From contig NZ_BSTR01000009.1 in NCBI RefSeq assembly GCF_030269645.1, positions 146,171 through 210,170 of the forward strand: a DNA stretch of 64,000 bases, read 5' to 3'. Made by a program: the position numbers and the translations under genes. This document shows positions 35,567 to 44,617 of the stretch, piece by piece; position 1 is the first letter of the stretch, and the number at the start of each line of letters is the position of its first letter. Source of the DNA: Actinokineospora sp. NBRC 105648 (GTDB taxonomy: Bacteria > Actinomycetota > Actinomycetes > Mycobacteriales > Pseudonocardiaceae). Under the pieces are notes generated by a model. That model saw only the letters and a list, made by a program, of their open reading frames with translations. It made no database searches and was not told the origin of the DNA.

Positions 35567-36798
35567 GTGACTGGACCGGCAAGCGGTTCGAGGTCGAGGT
35601 CGGCGCGGTCGCGCACGGCGGGCACTGCGTCGCCCGGGCGGAGGGCCGCGTGGTCTTCGTGCGGCACGCGCTGCCCGGCGAGCGGGTCGTCGTGGCGATC
35701 ACCGAGGACAAGGGCGGCTCGTTCTGCCGCGGCGACGCGGTGGAGGTCCTGGTGGCCTCGCCGTCGCGGGTGGAGCCGCCGTGCCCGGTGGCCGTCCCCG
35801 GCGGCTGCGGCGGCTGCGACTGGCAGCACGCCGCGGCACCGGAGCAGCGGCGGCTCAAGGGGGTCGTGGTGGCCGAGCAGCTGAGCAGGCTGGCGGGTCT
35901 CACCTGGGACGTCGAGGTCGAGGAGCTGGCGGGCGGGCTGTCGCACTGGCGCACCCGCACCCGGCTCGCGGTCGACCGCGCGGGCCACGTCGGCTTCCGC
36001 GCCCACCGCAGCCACCGGGTGGTGCCGGTGGACGACTGCGTGATCGCCGCGCCGGGCACGGTGGACGTGCTGGCGGGCCGCGAGTGGACCCCGGGCGCGG
36101 AGCTGGAGGTGTCGGTCGACGCCACCGGGCGCACCCACGCCAGCGAGCTGCTGCCCGACAAGGGACGGCTGCGCAGCGGCAAACCGGTGCTCAAGCCGCA
36201 CCGCGTGCTGGGCTCGTCGGTGGCCGTGGAACAGGCCGCCCGCCGCGAGTGGCGCCTGGACGCGCACGGGTTCTGGCAGGTCCACCCGGACGCCGCCGAC
36301 GTGCTGGCCGAGGTGGTCGAGCAGTGGTCGGGCGTCACCGAGGGCGACACCGCGTGGGACCTCTACGCCGGGGTGGGCCTGTTCGCCGCGGTGCTGGCGG
36401 GCCAGGTGGGTCCACAGGGGACGGTCGTGGCGGTGGAGTCGGCCCGCCGGGCAGCCGAGGACGGCGCGGAGAACCTCGCCGACCTGCCGCAGGTGCGGGT
36501 GTTCGCGGGCAAGGTCGAGGACGTGCTGGCCTCCGGCGACCTGCCCTCGCCCGAGGTGGTGGTGCTCGATCCGCCGCGGAAGGGGGCTGGGCGGGCTGTG
36601 GTCGAGGCGATCGTGGCTCGGACGCCTGATCGGGTGGTCTACGTGGCCTGCGATCCGGCGGCGTTGGCGCGGGATGTGGCGTCGTTCGCGTCGCACGGGT
36701 ATGAGTTGAGTCGGCTTCGGGCTTTCGACACGTTTCCGATGACGCATCACGTGGAGTGTGTGGCGCTGTTGACGCGTATGTCTGGGGCTGTCGAGTAG
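35563..36798 (+). CDS. TrmA/RlmD-type RNA 5-methyluridine methyltransferase
   Basis: The 411-residue protein starts at GTG 35563, overlapping the permease stop. The N-terminal TRAM domain (KRFEVEVGAVAHGGHCVARA) is followed by a Cys cluster CPVAVPGGCGGCDW typical of iron-sulfur binding in this family. The class I SAM domain has AWDLYAGVGLFAAVLAGQVG, then VVVLDPPRKGAG with the DPPR motif, and VYVACDPAALARD holding the catalytic Cys. It methylates uridine in tRNA or 23S rRNA; which one cannot be told. The last 200 bases switch to GT-rich codons. Confidence 0.9.
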   Translation: MSDWTGKRFEVEVGAVAHGGHCVARAEGRVVFVRHALPGERVVVAITEDKGGSFCRGDAVEVLVASPSRVEPPCPVAVPGGCGGCDWQHAAAPEQRRLKGVVVAEQLSRLAGLTWDVEVEELAGGLSHWRTRTRLAVDRAGHVGFRAHRSHRVVPVDDCVIAAPGTVDVLAGREWTPGAELEVSVDATGRTHASELLPDKGRLRSGKPVLKPHRVLGSSVAVEQAARREWRLDAHGFWQVHPDAADVLAEVVEQWSGVTEGDTAWDLYAGVGLFAAVLAGQVGPQGTVVAVESARRAAEDGAENLADLPQVRVFAGKVEDVLASGDLPSPEVVVLDPPRKGAGRAVVEAIVARTPDRVVYVACDPAALARDVASFASHGYELSRLRAFDTFPMTHHVECVALLTRMSGAVE

Positions 36799-36883
36799 GG
36801 GCTGTTGAGGTTTCCCCGACTGCGGTCGCGAGGGTGGGCGCGTTTTCGCGTTGCCGTCTTCGTTGCCCGAGTTAAAGACGGGG
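36799..36883. other. Spacer between the methyltransferase gene and the hairpin element
   Basis: No gene is visible. The stretch is T/G-rich on the plus strand, continuing the codon drift at the end of the methyltransferase gene. Confidence 0.4.
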
Positions 36884-37023
36884 GCTCGATCTAGTGAACT
36901 CACTTCGCGCGGGGCCCCTAGAGCACCGCGGTGGGGAAAAAGCGTGGGGTGAAGGGCATCCCCACCACAGGTCAAGTTTAGCGGTGCTCTCCCCCCACAC
37001 GAAGCGAGTCCACTAGATCGAGC
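36884..37023 (-). ncRNA. Long imperfect hairpin element, possible structured RNA on the minus strand
   Basis: Left arm 36884-36929 and right arm 36981-37023 are reverse complements over about 41 paired positions, with four substitutions and one internal bulge (CCCCT against GG). All four substitutions (two A/G and two C/T) give G-U pairs if the minus strand is transcribed but A-C mismatches on the plus strand. The 51-base loop contains a second stem, GGTGGGG (36930-36936) with CCCCACC (36960-36966). The element lies between the methyltransferase and a convergent gene. It could be a structured RNA, a terminator or a dispersed palindromic repeat. Confidence 0.5.
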
Positions 37024-37039
37024 ATCCGTAGCGGGGCCG

Positions 37040-37180
37040 CCGGTACCAGCGAGGTCGGCCTGCCGCTGCGGTACCAGCGGGTCGGCCTCACCAGCGGGGC
37101 GGCATTTCCGCTGCGGTCTGGTGGGGGCGGGATCTTGTCGCGTACCGGTCGGGTGGGCCTCTCCGCTGTGGTATCAGCGG
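37040..37180 (+). repeat. Imperfect short repeats of a GGTACCAGCGGGTCGGCCT-type unit
   Basis: Related units occur near 37050, 37078, 37110 and 37165: GGTACCAGCG, CGGTACCAGCGGGTCGGCCT, CGGTCTGGTGG and GGTATCAGCGGGTCGGAC, spaced by CCGCTGCGG-like words. The copies are imperfect and the boundaries are approximate. Confidence 0.5.
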
Positions 37181-37186
37181 GTCGGA

Positions 37187-37300
37187 CTTCCTTTCCTCTT
37201 TCTCGTCCTGATTCCTTTCCTCCTTTTCTTCGCTCCCCTTTCTTTTTCTTCCCTCTTTATTTCCTGCTTCCTGCTGCCTCTCTCCCTGGCCTTATCTTTC
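37187..37300 (+). repeat. Homopyrimidine tract
   Basis: About 110 bases are almost entirely C and T on the plus strand (for example CTTTCCTCTTTCTCGTCC), in a genome that otherwise rarely uses T runs. It lies downstream of the convergent YezG-like gene. Confidence 0.7.
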
Positions 37301-37356
37301 GTCGGCCAGGCCTTTTCCGTTTGCTGCTCTTCTTTGTGGTTGGTGCGAGTGCCGGG

Positions 37357-38451
37357 CTAGTCCCGTTCTGGGTGTTCGGGGTGCCAGTCGGCCTCGGGTG
37401 TGTCCCGTGCTGGTGGGGGCTGTCGCCTGGGTGGCTGGTCTTGTGGCTGCCATCCGGGCTGTCCACCGCGTGGTGGGTACGGGTTCGGGCGGGGGCCGGG
37501 TGGGTTCATCGGGTGTGGGCCGGTCGGCGGGCCTGGGTGCTGCCTGCCGGTCGGCTGCTGGCCGCCGTGTCGTGGACCCGGTTGCTGTCGTGCGCCGGTG
37601 CCCCAGTCGCCCGCCGGCTGCCGGGGGTGTCCGGGCTGGTGTTCTCCCCCGGAGTGCCTGGGTTGTCTTGGCTGGTGCTCGCCGGTTGGCTGCCAAGGCT
37701 GTGCTGGGCGGTGTTCGTCGCCAGGTTGTCTGGGCGGTTGGGGTTGGTGCCCATCCCCGGCGTGCCTGGGCTGGTGTTCGTCCGGTGACTGCCACGGCTG
37801 GCTGAGCTGGTGACCTTCCGACGGGTGCCAGGGCTGGGTCGGCTGTTGTTCCGCCGGTGGGCGCTGCCGCGCGTGGCCGGGTGTGCCGTCCGGGCGCGGT
37901 CTGGGTTGTGAGCCGTCGGCCTGCTGCTGTGGTGGTGGTCCGGTGTGTCTGCCGGGCAGTTCCACCCCGTGCGGTGGGGTGTGCGCGGCCTGGGTCTCGG
38001 CGGAGACAGCTGGTGGTAGGCCCGCTCGGGCCCGGAACCAGTCCGGGATGAACTCCTCTGAGCGGGGGAAGGTTCGCAGCTCGTCGGCGAAGCCGATTGG
38101 TGGGGGGACGCGTCGCCAGGTGGGTTCGAGGTCGGGTTCGAACTCGCAGGTGAAGGCGCCGGGGGGTTCGATCTCGTAGGTGGCGCCGATCCAGGTGCCG
38201 CGGCCCGGGCGGTACATGCCCGCGCGGAGTTTGCCGAGGCCGTCGACCACCTCGGCCGGTGGGCGGGCCTGGCGTGGTGCGCCGTCCGGTCCGGTGATCA
38301 CCAGGTCGACCTCGACGTGCCTGCCCGCGGCCCGGTACTCGGCGCGGACCCGTCGCCAGTCCGGGCCCGCCGCCCGGACCAGCGCGCGGCCGACCGCCCT
38401 GGTCAGCCGGTCGAGTTCCGCCTGCTCCAGCATCGGTCCCGGCTCAGTCAC
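37357..38451 (-). CDS. Hypothetical protein with YezG-like N-terminal domain and long Pro/Gln-rich repeat tail
   Basis: The 364-residue product starts at GTG 38451 (VTEPGPMLEQAELDRLTRAV) after GGGAGCA. Residues 1-140 look globular: PDWRRVRAEYRAAGRHVEVD, then GKLRAGMYRPGRGTWIGATY and FTCEFEPDLEPTW with DELRTFPRSEEFIPDWFRAR. This resembles YezG-type immunity proteins that pair with polymorphic toxins. Residues about 160-364 are low-complexity: eight or so degenerate copies of a PWQPxGEHQPxxP motif rich in Pro, Gln, Gly and His. No toxin gene is adjacent. The tail may have expanded by slippage. Function is unknown. Confidence 0.72.
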   Translation of the reverse strand: MTEPGPMLEQAELDRLTRAVGRALVRAAGPDWRRVRAEYRAAGRHVEVDLVITGPDGAPRQARPPAEVVDGLGKLRAGMYRPGRGTWIGATYEIEPPGAFTCEFEPDLEPTWRRVPPPIGFADELRTFPRSEEFIPDWFRARAGLPPAVSAETQAAHTPPHGVELPGRHTGPPPQQQADGSQPRPRPDGTPGHARQRPPAEQQPTQPWHPSEGHQLSQPWQSPDEHQPRHAGDGHQPQPPRQPGDEHRPAQPWQPTGEHQPRQPRHSGGEHQPGHPRQPAGDWGTGARQQPGPRHGGQQPTGRQHPGPPTGPHPMNPPGPRPNPYPPRGGQPGWQPQDQPPRRQPPPARDTPEADWHPEHPERD

Positions 38452-38743
38452 GACTGCTCCCGCGTGCCCTCGCCGCCCGTCCCCTAGACACAGCACTCCC
38501 CCTGTTCAACCCCCTGGTGTGCGGGGAACCCTACCGGGTGAATCGGGGGCGCACTCCTGGGTTGGGAGCGTTCACTCTCGCGTTGAACGACCCGAACGGG
38601 CGATCTTCGACACCCATCAGGGGGCCGATACCGGAATCCGGTAGCCCGATCGCACTCGTAGACTCGGTGGTAGCCGGCGCACGGCGGGAACCGGTCGAGA
38701 TCAGGAGACCAGCCAATCGACGACAGGACGAGGTGACAACGCG
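38452..38743. promoter_or_regulatory. Divergent promoter region between the YezG-like gene and dxs
   Basis: The 292 bases contain no gene and separate the minus-strand YezG-like gene from plus-strand dxs. AGGACGAGG lies 10-18 bases before the dxs GTG and serves as its ribosome-binding site. Confidence 0.5.
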
Positions 38744-40666
38744 GTGACCCTGCTGGATTCCGTGCACGGACCGGCCGATCTCCGGCGCATGACTCCCGAC
38801 GAGCTCGACCGGTTGGCGGTGGAGATCCGCTCGTTCCTGGTGGACAAGGTCACCAGGACCGGTGGCCACCTGGGGCCCAACCTCGGGGTCGTCGAGCTCA
38901 CCATCGCCCTGCACCGGGTGTTCGACTCCCCGCGCGACGGGTTGATCTTCGACGTCGGCCACCAGGGCTACGTCCACAAGATCCTCACCGGCCGCCGCGA
39001 CGGGTTCGACGAGCTGCGCCAGCAGGACGGCGTCTCCGGGTACCCGTGCCGCGCCGAGAGCGAGCACGACCTGGTCGAGAACAGCCACGCCTCCACCGCC
39101 CTCTCCTACGCCGACGGCCTGGCCAAGGCCCACCAGCTGCGCGGCGAGCGGCGCAGCGTGGTCGCCGTGGTCGGCGACGGCGCGCTGACCGGCGGCATGT
39201 GCTGGGAGGCGCTGAACAACATCGCCGCGGGCACCGACCGCAGCGTCGTGATCGTGGTCAACGACAACGGCCGCTCGTACTCGCCCACCATCGGTGGGCT
39301 CGCCGACCACCTGGCCTCGCTGCGGCTGCGCCCCGGCTACGAGCGCGCCCTCGAGGAGGGCAAGCGGGTGCTGCGCGGCACGCCGGTCGTCGGCAAGCCG
39401 ATCTACGCCGCCCTGCACGCGGCCAAGCGCGGGATCAAGGACGCGCTGAGCCCGCAGGCGATGTTCGAGGACCTGGGCCTGAAGTACCTCGGCCCGGTCG
39501 ACGGGCACGACCTGGAGGCCCTGGAGGCCGCGCTGCGCCGGGCCAAGGACTTCGGCGGGCCGGTGATCGTGCACGCGGTCACCCGCAAGGGCAACGGCTA
39601 CCCGCTGGCCGAGAACGACGAGCTCGACCAGATGCACCAGACCGACCCGATCGACCCGGTCACCGGCAAGCCGCGCAAGTCCAAGGGCACGGTGTGGACC
39701 TCGGTGTTCGCCGAGGAGCTGGCCGAGATCGGCGCCGAGCGCGAGGACGTGGTGGCGATCACCGCCGCGATGCTGCGCTCCACCGGTCTGGCCCCGTTCG
39801 CCGACCGGTTCCCGGACCGGGTCTTCGACGTGGGCATCGCCGAGCAGCACGCGATCACCTCGGCCGCGGGCATGGCGATGGCGGGCCTGCACCCGGTGGT
39901 GGCGATCTACTCGACCTTCCTCAACCGGGCCTTCGACCAGGTGCTGATGGACGTGGCGCTGCACCGCCAGCCGGTCACCATCGTGCTGGACCGGGCGGGC
40001 ATCACCGGCCCGGACGGCGCCAGCCACCACGGCATGTGGGACCTGTCGATCCTGGGCGTCGTGCCCGGCATCCACATCGCCGCCCCGCGCGACGCGGCCA
40101 CGCTGCGCGCGGAGCTGCGCGAGGCGGTCGAGATCGACGACGGCCCCTCGGTGCTGCGCTTCCCCAAGGCCACCGTGGGCGAGGACATCCCGGCCGTCGA
40201 GCGGGTCGGCTCGGTCGACGTGCTGCGCAGGCCCGCGCCGGGGGAGAACCCGGACGTGCTGCTGGTGACCGTGGGCTCGTTCGCCGAGCTGGGTCTGGCC
40301 GCCGCCGAGCGGCTGGCCGACCAGGGCATCGGCGTCACCGTGGTGGACCCGCGCTGGGTCGCCCCGGTGCCCGCCGAGCTGGCCGAGCTGGCCGCGGGGC
40401 ACCGGCTGGTGGTCAGCGTGGAGGACAGCGGGCGGCACGGCGGCTTCGGCTGGGCGCTGGCCGCGCTGCTGCGCGACTCCGACGTCGACGTCCCGCTGCG
40501 CGACCTGGGCATCCCGAACGAGTTCCACGCCCAGGGCACCCGCGACGAGGTGCTCGTCCGGCTCGGCCTGACCGCCCAGCACGTCGCCCGCCGGGTCACC
40601 GGCTGGGCCTCGGACCTGATCGGCCAGACCGCTGGCTCGGAGGCGAGCGCGGTCGACTCCGCCTGA
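38744..40666 (+). CDS. dxs: 1-deoxy-D-xylulose-5-phosphate synthase
   Basis: Dxs condenses pyruvate and glyceraldehyde-3-phosphate, the first step of the MEP isoprenoid pathway. The 640-residue protein begins at GTG with [14 protein letters not shown]. Thiamine diphosphate binding is shown by [18 protein letters not shown] (GDG to NN motif) around residues 147-164. [16 protein letters not shown] is the conserved His-containing N-terminal block, and [19 protein letters not shown] with [19 protein letters not shown] carry the transketolase pyrimidine-domain residues. Length is normal. An unusually long open frame on the opposite strand is only its shadow. Confidence 0.97.
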   Translation: MTLLDSVHGPADLRRMTPDELDRLAVEIRSFLVDKVTRTGGHLGPNLGVVELTIALHRVFDSPRDGLIFDVGHQGYVHKILTGRRDGFDELRQQDGVSGYPCRAESEHDLVENSHASTALSYADGLAKAHQLRGERRSVVAVVGDGALTGGMCWEALNNIAAGTDRSVVIVVNDNGRSYSPTIGGLADHLASLRLRPGYERALEEGKRVLRGTPVVGKPIYAALHAAKRGIKDALSPQAMFEDLGLKYLGPVDGHDLEALEAALRRAKDFGGPVIVHAVTRKGNGYPLAENDELDQMHQTDPIDPVTGKPRKSKGTVWTSVFAEELAEIGAEREDVVAITAAMLRSTGLAPFADRFPDRVFDVGIAEQHAITSAAGMAMAGLHPVVAIYSTFLNRAFDQVLMDVALHRQPVTIVLDRAGITGPDGASHHGMWDLSILGVVPGIHIAAPRDAATLRAELREAVEIDDGPSVLRFPKATVGEDIPAVERVGSVDVLRRPAPGENPDVLLVTVGSFAELGLAAAERLADQGIGVTVVDPRWVAPVPAELAELAAGHRLVVSVEDSGRHGGFGWALAALLRDSDVDVPLRDLGIPNEFHAQGTRDEVLVRLGLTAQHVARRVTGWASDLIGQTAGSEASAVDSA

Positions 40667-40703
40667 GGCGGAACGGGACCGGGACGCCCGGCGTCGCAAG
40701 ATC

Positions 40704-41927
40704 GTGACTCGATCACTGCCGCTCGTCCTGGTCCTGGTCACCCTCACCGCCTGCTCGGCGCCGAGCGCGCGGTCCACGGAGTCCACGGTGCCGCCGTCGA
40801 ACCCGTTGCCCGCGGTCGCCAAGACCGAGGTCCTGCACCGCCAGACCGGGTGGACGACGCCGCCCGCCGGGGTGCTGCACGCGCCGAAGGAGGCGTGGCG
40901 GACCCCGGTCACCAGCGGCCTGTTCGTGGTGGCCGACGGCGCCATCGTCACCGCTGCGGGCACGGAGGTCCGCAGGCTCGACCCGGCGACCGGCAAGCCG
41001 CTCTGGGCGGTGCCGGTGGCCTTCGTGGTCACCATGGTCTCCGAGCTGGACGGCGTCGTGGTGGTCGAGGCAGCCGACCACGCCGCGGTCGCGCTCGACC
41101 TCGCGGGCGGACGGGAGCTGTGGCGCGGCCTGCCGGACGCCAAGTCGGCCGCCCCGATCCAGACAACCCGCGACCTGATGCTGGTCTCCCGGGGTGACGA
41201 CCAGGTCGCGATCGACCGGGCGACCGGCGCCGAGCGCTGGCGGACCGCCGACTCCGCCCGGGTCTCGGCAGGCCGGTTGGTCCGCCAGCACGTGGTCGAC
41301 CCGTCGACCTGGTCCGTGCTGGACCCGGCGACCGGCAAGCCGCTGTGGACGCTGCCGCGCGAGCGCTTCAGCGACGCCGGTGCCGTCGGCGACGTCCTGG
41401 TGATCACCCAGGACGAGACCGGCTCGGTCGACTCGGCCGCCGGGCACGACATCGCCACCGGCGAGAAGCGGTGGCAGGTGCGGCTGCCGCCGGTGGAGCG
41501 GGCCGAGGTCAGCGCCCTGGACGAGGACACCGCCCTGATCACCGGCGGTTCGGCGTTCGCGGTCGTGGACGTGCGGGCCGGGAAGGTGCTGTGGCAGGAC
41601 ACCGGACTGGTGACCCCCGTCCGGGTCGACGGGGAGGCCCGCCTGGTGGTGCGCCGGGGCGAGTCGGTGACGCTGCACCGGGCCCGGGAACAGGCGCCGA
41701 TGGTGCCGCCCGCGTCGCTGCCCGAGGTGAACTCCCCGGACCACGCCGACGGGGTGGTCTACCTCCAGGACTTCGACGTCCTGACCGCCTACCGACCGCA
41801 GGACCTCGGCGTGCAGTGGACCATGGCGCTGCCCGCGCCCTGGGCGGACGTCCAGGCCATCCCGAACGGGATCGTCACCCAGGACACCCGCTCCGGGGCG
41901 GGCGACCTGATCGCCTACCAGGGCTGA
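40704..41927 (+). CDS. Lipoprotein with PQQ-type beta-propeller, first of a tandem pair
   Basis: The 407-residue protein starts at GTG 40704 (VTRSLPLVLVLVTLTACSAP); LTAC is a lipobox and Cys17 the lipidation site. After a Ser/Pro-rich linker, repeats of the type RRLDPATGKPLWAVPV, AIDRATGAERWRTADS, VLDPATGKPLWTLPR and DIATGEKRWQVRL mark blades of a PQQ-like beta-propeller. The DxATGxxxW repeat occurs about six times. It has no enzyme motif and probably binds a partner at the outer membrane face. A paralogue follows 32 bases downstream. Confidence 0.85.
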   Translation: MTRSLPLVLVLVTLTACSAPSARSTESTVPPSNPLPAVAKTEVLHRQTGWTTPPAGVLHAPKEAWRTPVTSGLFVVADGAIVTAAGTEVRRLDPATGKPLWAVPVAFVVTMVSELDGVVVVEAADHAAVALDLAGGRELWRGLPDAKSAAPIQTTRDLMLVSRGDDQVAIDRATGAERWRTADSARVSAGRLVRQHVVDPSTWSVLDPATGKPLWTLPRERFSDAGAVGDVLVITQDETGSVDSAAGHDIATGEKRWQVRLPPVERAEVSALDEDTALITGGSAFAVVDVRAGKVLWQDTGLVTPVRVDGEARLVVRRGESVTLHRAREQAPMVPPASLPEVNSPDHADGVVYLQDFDVLTAYRPQDLGVQWTMALPAPWADVQAIPNGIVTQDTRSGAGDLIAYQG

Positions 41928-41959
41928 AACGCGTGCGCCCCCGGCCGCGTCGGAGCGGT

Positions 41960-43225
41960 ATGACTCGATCTTGGTTGGCGGCCGTGCTGGCCGTGGTGAC
42001 CCTCGCCGGGTGCGCTGCCCCGGACCGCCCTTCGACGGTGCGGACCCCGACCGGCACGCCGGGCCCGCTGGCGTCGCTGCCGACCACCCAGTTCCTCGAT
42101 CCGGACCGCGGCTGGATCACGCCGCCCGCCGCTGCCCTGCGCGCGCCCGCGGAGCGCTGGCGGATCCCGGTTCGCGCGGGGCAGTACGCGGTGCGCGACC
42201 ACCTGGTGGTCGTCGCGGACGGCGACTCGGTCCGCAGGCTCGACGCCGCGACCGGGAAACCGGTGTGGCAGGCGCGGATCACCGGCCTGCGGCTCCCGCT
42301 CGCGGTGGCCGTCGAGGCAGACGTGGTGGTGCTGACCAGCACGGACCCCACCGATCACGGCATGGTGGTGCTCACCGGCGGCAACGGTGTCGAACTGTGG
42401 CGCGCGCCCGGCTCGCCTTCGGTCGGACCCGTCGTCGCGACCGAGACCCTGCTGCTGGTGGCGGTCGGCGAGGGCACGATCGCCATCGACCGGTCTACCA
42501 GCAAGGAGTTGTGGCGGTCCCCGGTGCGCGTCCGGCTGTCCGGCACCGTGCTCTACGGCGTCGACACGGCGCGCCAGTCCTGGGTCGTCCTCGACCCGGC
42601 CACCGGCGCGATCCGGTGGCGGGTGCCCTACACCGAGGACGACCAGGTGACCACGACGAAGTGGCTGTTCGTCGTCCTCGTGCCCGGCCGGGAGAGCTAC
42701 GCGCTCACCTCGTACAGCCTGAGCACCGGGGCCCAGCAGTGGCGCAGCACGGGGCGTGGTCGCAAGTTGACCGAGCCGCGGCTGATGACCGTCGACGAGA
42801 CGACGGTCGTCGTGCTGGACCCCGTCATGGTCGACTTCCTCGATGTCGGCCGGGGCACGTCCCTGCGCCCGGACCTGACCGGCCGGACCCCGGTGCTGGT
42901 GCGGGTCGCGGGGTCGGCCTACTTCGCGCAGGACATCGCGCGGACGCTGAACCTGTGCAAGACACCGACCGCCGCGTCGCCCTCGACCTCCACCGCGGCG
43001 TGCCCGACCGCCTCGATGCCCGCCAAGTACACCGCGGTCGAGGCGAGCGGCGCCCGCTACCTGCGGACCGGGGACAACGTCATGGCCATGCGCCTGCCGG
43101 ACCTGGGCGCGCAGTGGGGCATCTCGGTGCCCGCCGACAACCGGGTGCTGACACCGATCCCGAACGGTTTCGTGCTGCACGAGGCCAGGGGCGACACCGA
43201 GCTGGTCGTCTACCTGGGCGCCTGA
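41960..43225 (+). CDS. Lipoprotein with PQQ-type beta-propeller, second of a tandem pair
   Basis: The 421-residue paralogue starts at ATG 41960 (MTRSWLAAVLAVVTLAGCAA) with lipobox LAGC, Cys18. It shares the WITPPAAALRAP segment after the linker (WTTPPAGVLHAP in its neighbour) and the propeller repeats RRLDAATGKPVWQARI, AIDRSTSKELWRSPV, VLDPATGAIRWRVPY and SLSTGAQQWRSTG. It has an extra Cys-containing Ser/Thr loop (NLCKTPTAASPSTSTAACPT) near residue 340 absent from the first copy. The pair arose by tandem duplication and is likely co-transcribed. Function is unknown. Confidence 0.85.
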   Translation: MTRSWLAAVLAVVTLAGCAAPDRPSTVRTPTGTPGPLASLPTTQFLDPDRGWITPPAAALRAPAERWRIPVRAGQYAVRDHLVVVADGDSVRRLDAATGKPVWQARITGLRLPLAVAVEADVVVLTSTDPTDHGMVVLTGGNGVELWRAPGSPSVGPVVATETLLLVAVGEGTIAIDRSTSKELWRSPVRVRLSGTVLYGVDTARQSWVVLDPATGAIRWRVPYTEDDQVTTTKWLFVVLVPGRESYALTSYSLSTGAQQWRSTGRGRKLTEPRLMTVDETTVVVLDPVMVDFLDVGRGTSLRPDLTGRTPVLVRVAGSAYFAQDIARTLNLCKTPTAASPSTSTAACPTASMPAKYTAVEASGARYLRTGDNVMAMRLPDLGAQWGISVPADNRVLTPIPNGFVLHEARGDTELVVYLGA

Positions 43226-43226
43226 C

Positions 43227-43886
43227 TCACACCGGCCGGGTCGTCCCGTAGGCCTTGCGGGTCACCTGCTTCTCGAAGTCGGCGCGCTGGGCGCGGTCGA
43301 GCGTGCGCGGCGCGCCCAGCGACGAGGCCCGCCAGTACAGCTCGCACCCCCACTCCAGCAGGAGCGTGCGGGTGACGGCGGTGTCCAGGTCCGCGCCGTG
43401 GGTGATCCCGCCGTGGTTGGCCATCAGCGCGGCGGTGTGGCCCTCCAGCACGTCCAGCACCACCTCGGCCAGCTCCGGCGTGCCGAAGGTGCGGTAGGGC
43501 GCCACGGGGACGGTGCCGCCCAGCTCGATCAGCTGGTAGTGCACGCAGGGCAGCTCGTCGAGCACCAGCGACATCGCGGTGGCCATCGGGGCGTGCGTGT
43601 GCACTACCGCGCCCGCCCGGTAGCGGCGGTAGACGCCCAGGTGCAGGTCCAGCTCGGAGGTCGGCGCGAGGGTGCCGTCGACTACGGCGCCGTCGGGGTC
43701 GACGACCGTGACCAGCTCGGCGCGCAGGTCCGCCAGGCAGGCGCCGGTGGGGGTGACCGCGATGAGGTCGCCCTGCCGGGCGCTGACGTTGCCCGCGGTG
43801 CCCAGGACCAGGCCCGCGGCGGCCAACCGCCGGGACTGGGTGGCCACCTGTTCGCGCAACGACCGCAGCATCATGGGGTCGATCAT
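43227..43886 (-). CDS. Class II aldolase/adducin family protein
   Basis: Members are zinc-dependent aldolases or decarboxylating enzymes acting on sugar phosphates. The 219-residue protein starts at ATG 43886 (MIDPMMLRSLREQVATQSRR); a TTG two codons upstream is possible. LVLGTAGNVSARQGDLIAVT is the family phosphate-binding block, AVVHTHAPMATAMS supplies the HxH zinc ligands, and AALMANHGGITHGAD the third His. SELDLHLGVYRRYRAG includes the catalytic acidic residue. It resembles L-fuculose-phosphate aldolases, but the substrate is not determined. It is convergent with the lipoprotein genes and divergent from the response regulator. Confidence 0.88.
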   Translation of the reverse strand: MIDPMMLRSLREQVATQSRRLAAAGLVLGTAGNVSARQGDLIAVTPTGACLADLRAELVTVVDPDGAVVDGTLAPTSELDLHLGVYRRYRAGAVVHTHAPMATAMSLVLDELPCVHYQLIELGGTVPVAPYRTFGTPELAEVVLDVLEGHTAALMANHGGITHGADLDTAVTRTLLLEWGCELYWRASSLGAPRTLDRAQRADFEKQVTRKAYGTTRPV

Positions 43887-43930
43887 GCCCAATCCGGGTG
43901 TCCGGTTGGGTGGTGTGGCACCGTTGGGGG

Positions 43931-44617
43931 GTGCGGATTCTGATCGTGGAGGACGAGGAGCCCCTCGCCGAGGCCGTCGCGCGCGGCCTGCGGCGCGAGG
44001 GCATGGCCGTCGACATAGCCCTGGACGGTGACGAGGGGCATGAGAAGGCGACCGTCACCCGGTACGACGTGGTGGTCCTCGACCGCGACCTGCCCGGCAT
44101 GCACGGCGACCAGCTGTGCCGCGAGATCGTCGCGTCCGGGGCGCTGACCAGGGTGTTGATGCTCACCGCCAGCGACGCGGTGGCCGACCGGGTCGAGGGC
44201 CTTTCGCTGGGCGCCGACGACTACCTGGCCAAGCCGTTCGCCTTCCCCGAGCTGGTGGCGCGGGTGCGCGCGCTGGCCCGGCGGGCGACCCCGGTGACCC
44301 CGCCGGTGCTGGTGGCGGGCGACGTGGCCCTGGACCCGGCGCGGCGCACGGTGTCGCGGGCGGGCAAGCCGGTGGAGCTGACCCGCAAGGAGTTCGGCGT
44401 GCTGGAGGTGCTGCTCGCCGCGCGCGGGTCGGTGGTCAGCAGCGAGGAGCTCCTGGAGCGGGTGTGGGACGAGAACGCCGACCCGTTCACCACCACCGTC
44501 CGGGTGACGGTGATGACGCTGCGCAAGAAGCTGGGTGACCCAGGCGTGATCGACACCGTGGTGGGCTCGGGCTACCGGGTGCCCGCGTCCACCGGTGAGC
44601 CGGGCGCCGCGGGGTGA
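43931..44617 (+). CDS. OmpR/PhoB-family response regulator
   Basis: The 228-residue protein starts at GTG 43931 (VRILIVEDEEPLAEAVARGL). The receiver domain shows the acidic pair ED, the phospho-acceptor in YDVVVLDRDLPGMHG (first Asp after VVL), the Thr in VLMLTASDAV and Lys in DDYLAKPFAFPELVAR. The winged-helix effector follows from about residue 125 (PVELTRKEFGVLEVLLAARG, then VRVTVMTLRKKLGDPG and VVGSGYRV). It overlaps the sensor kinase gene by 4 bases, forming a classic two-component pair. Target genes are unknown. Confidence 0.95.
   Translation: MRILIVEDEEPLAEAVARGLRREGMAVDIALDGDEGHEKATVTRYDVVVLDRDLPGMHGDQLCREIVASGALTRVLMLTASDAVADRVEGLSLGADDYLAKPFAFPELVARVRALARRATPVTPPVLVAGDVALDPARRTVSRAGKPVELTRKEFGVLEVLLAARGSVVSSEELLERVWDENADPFTTTVRVTVMTLRKKLGDPGVIDTVVGSGYRVPASTGEPGAAG

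Noticed and set aside
38531..41602. 1023-codon open frame on the minus strand over dxs
   Set aside because: It is the opposite-strand shadow of dxs and the first lipoprotein gene, which have strong family motifs. The shadow product is Arg/Val/His-rich without any motif.
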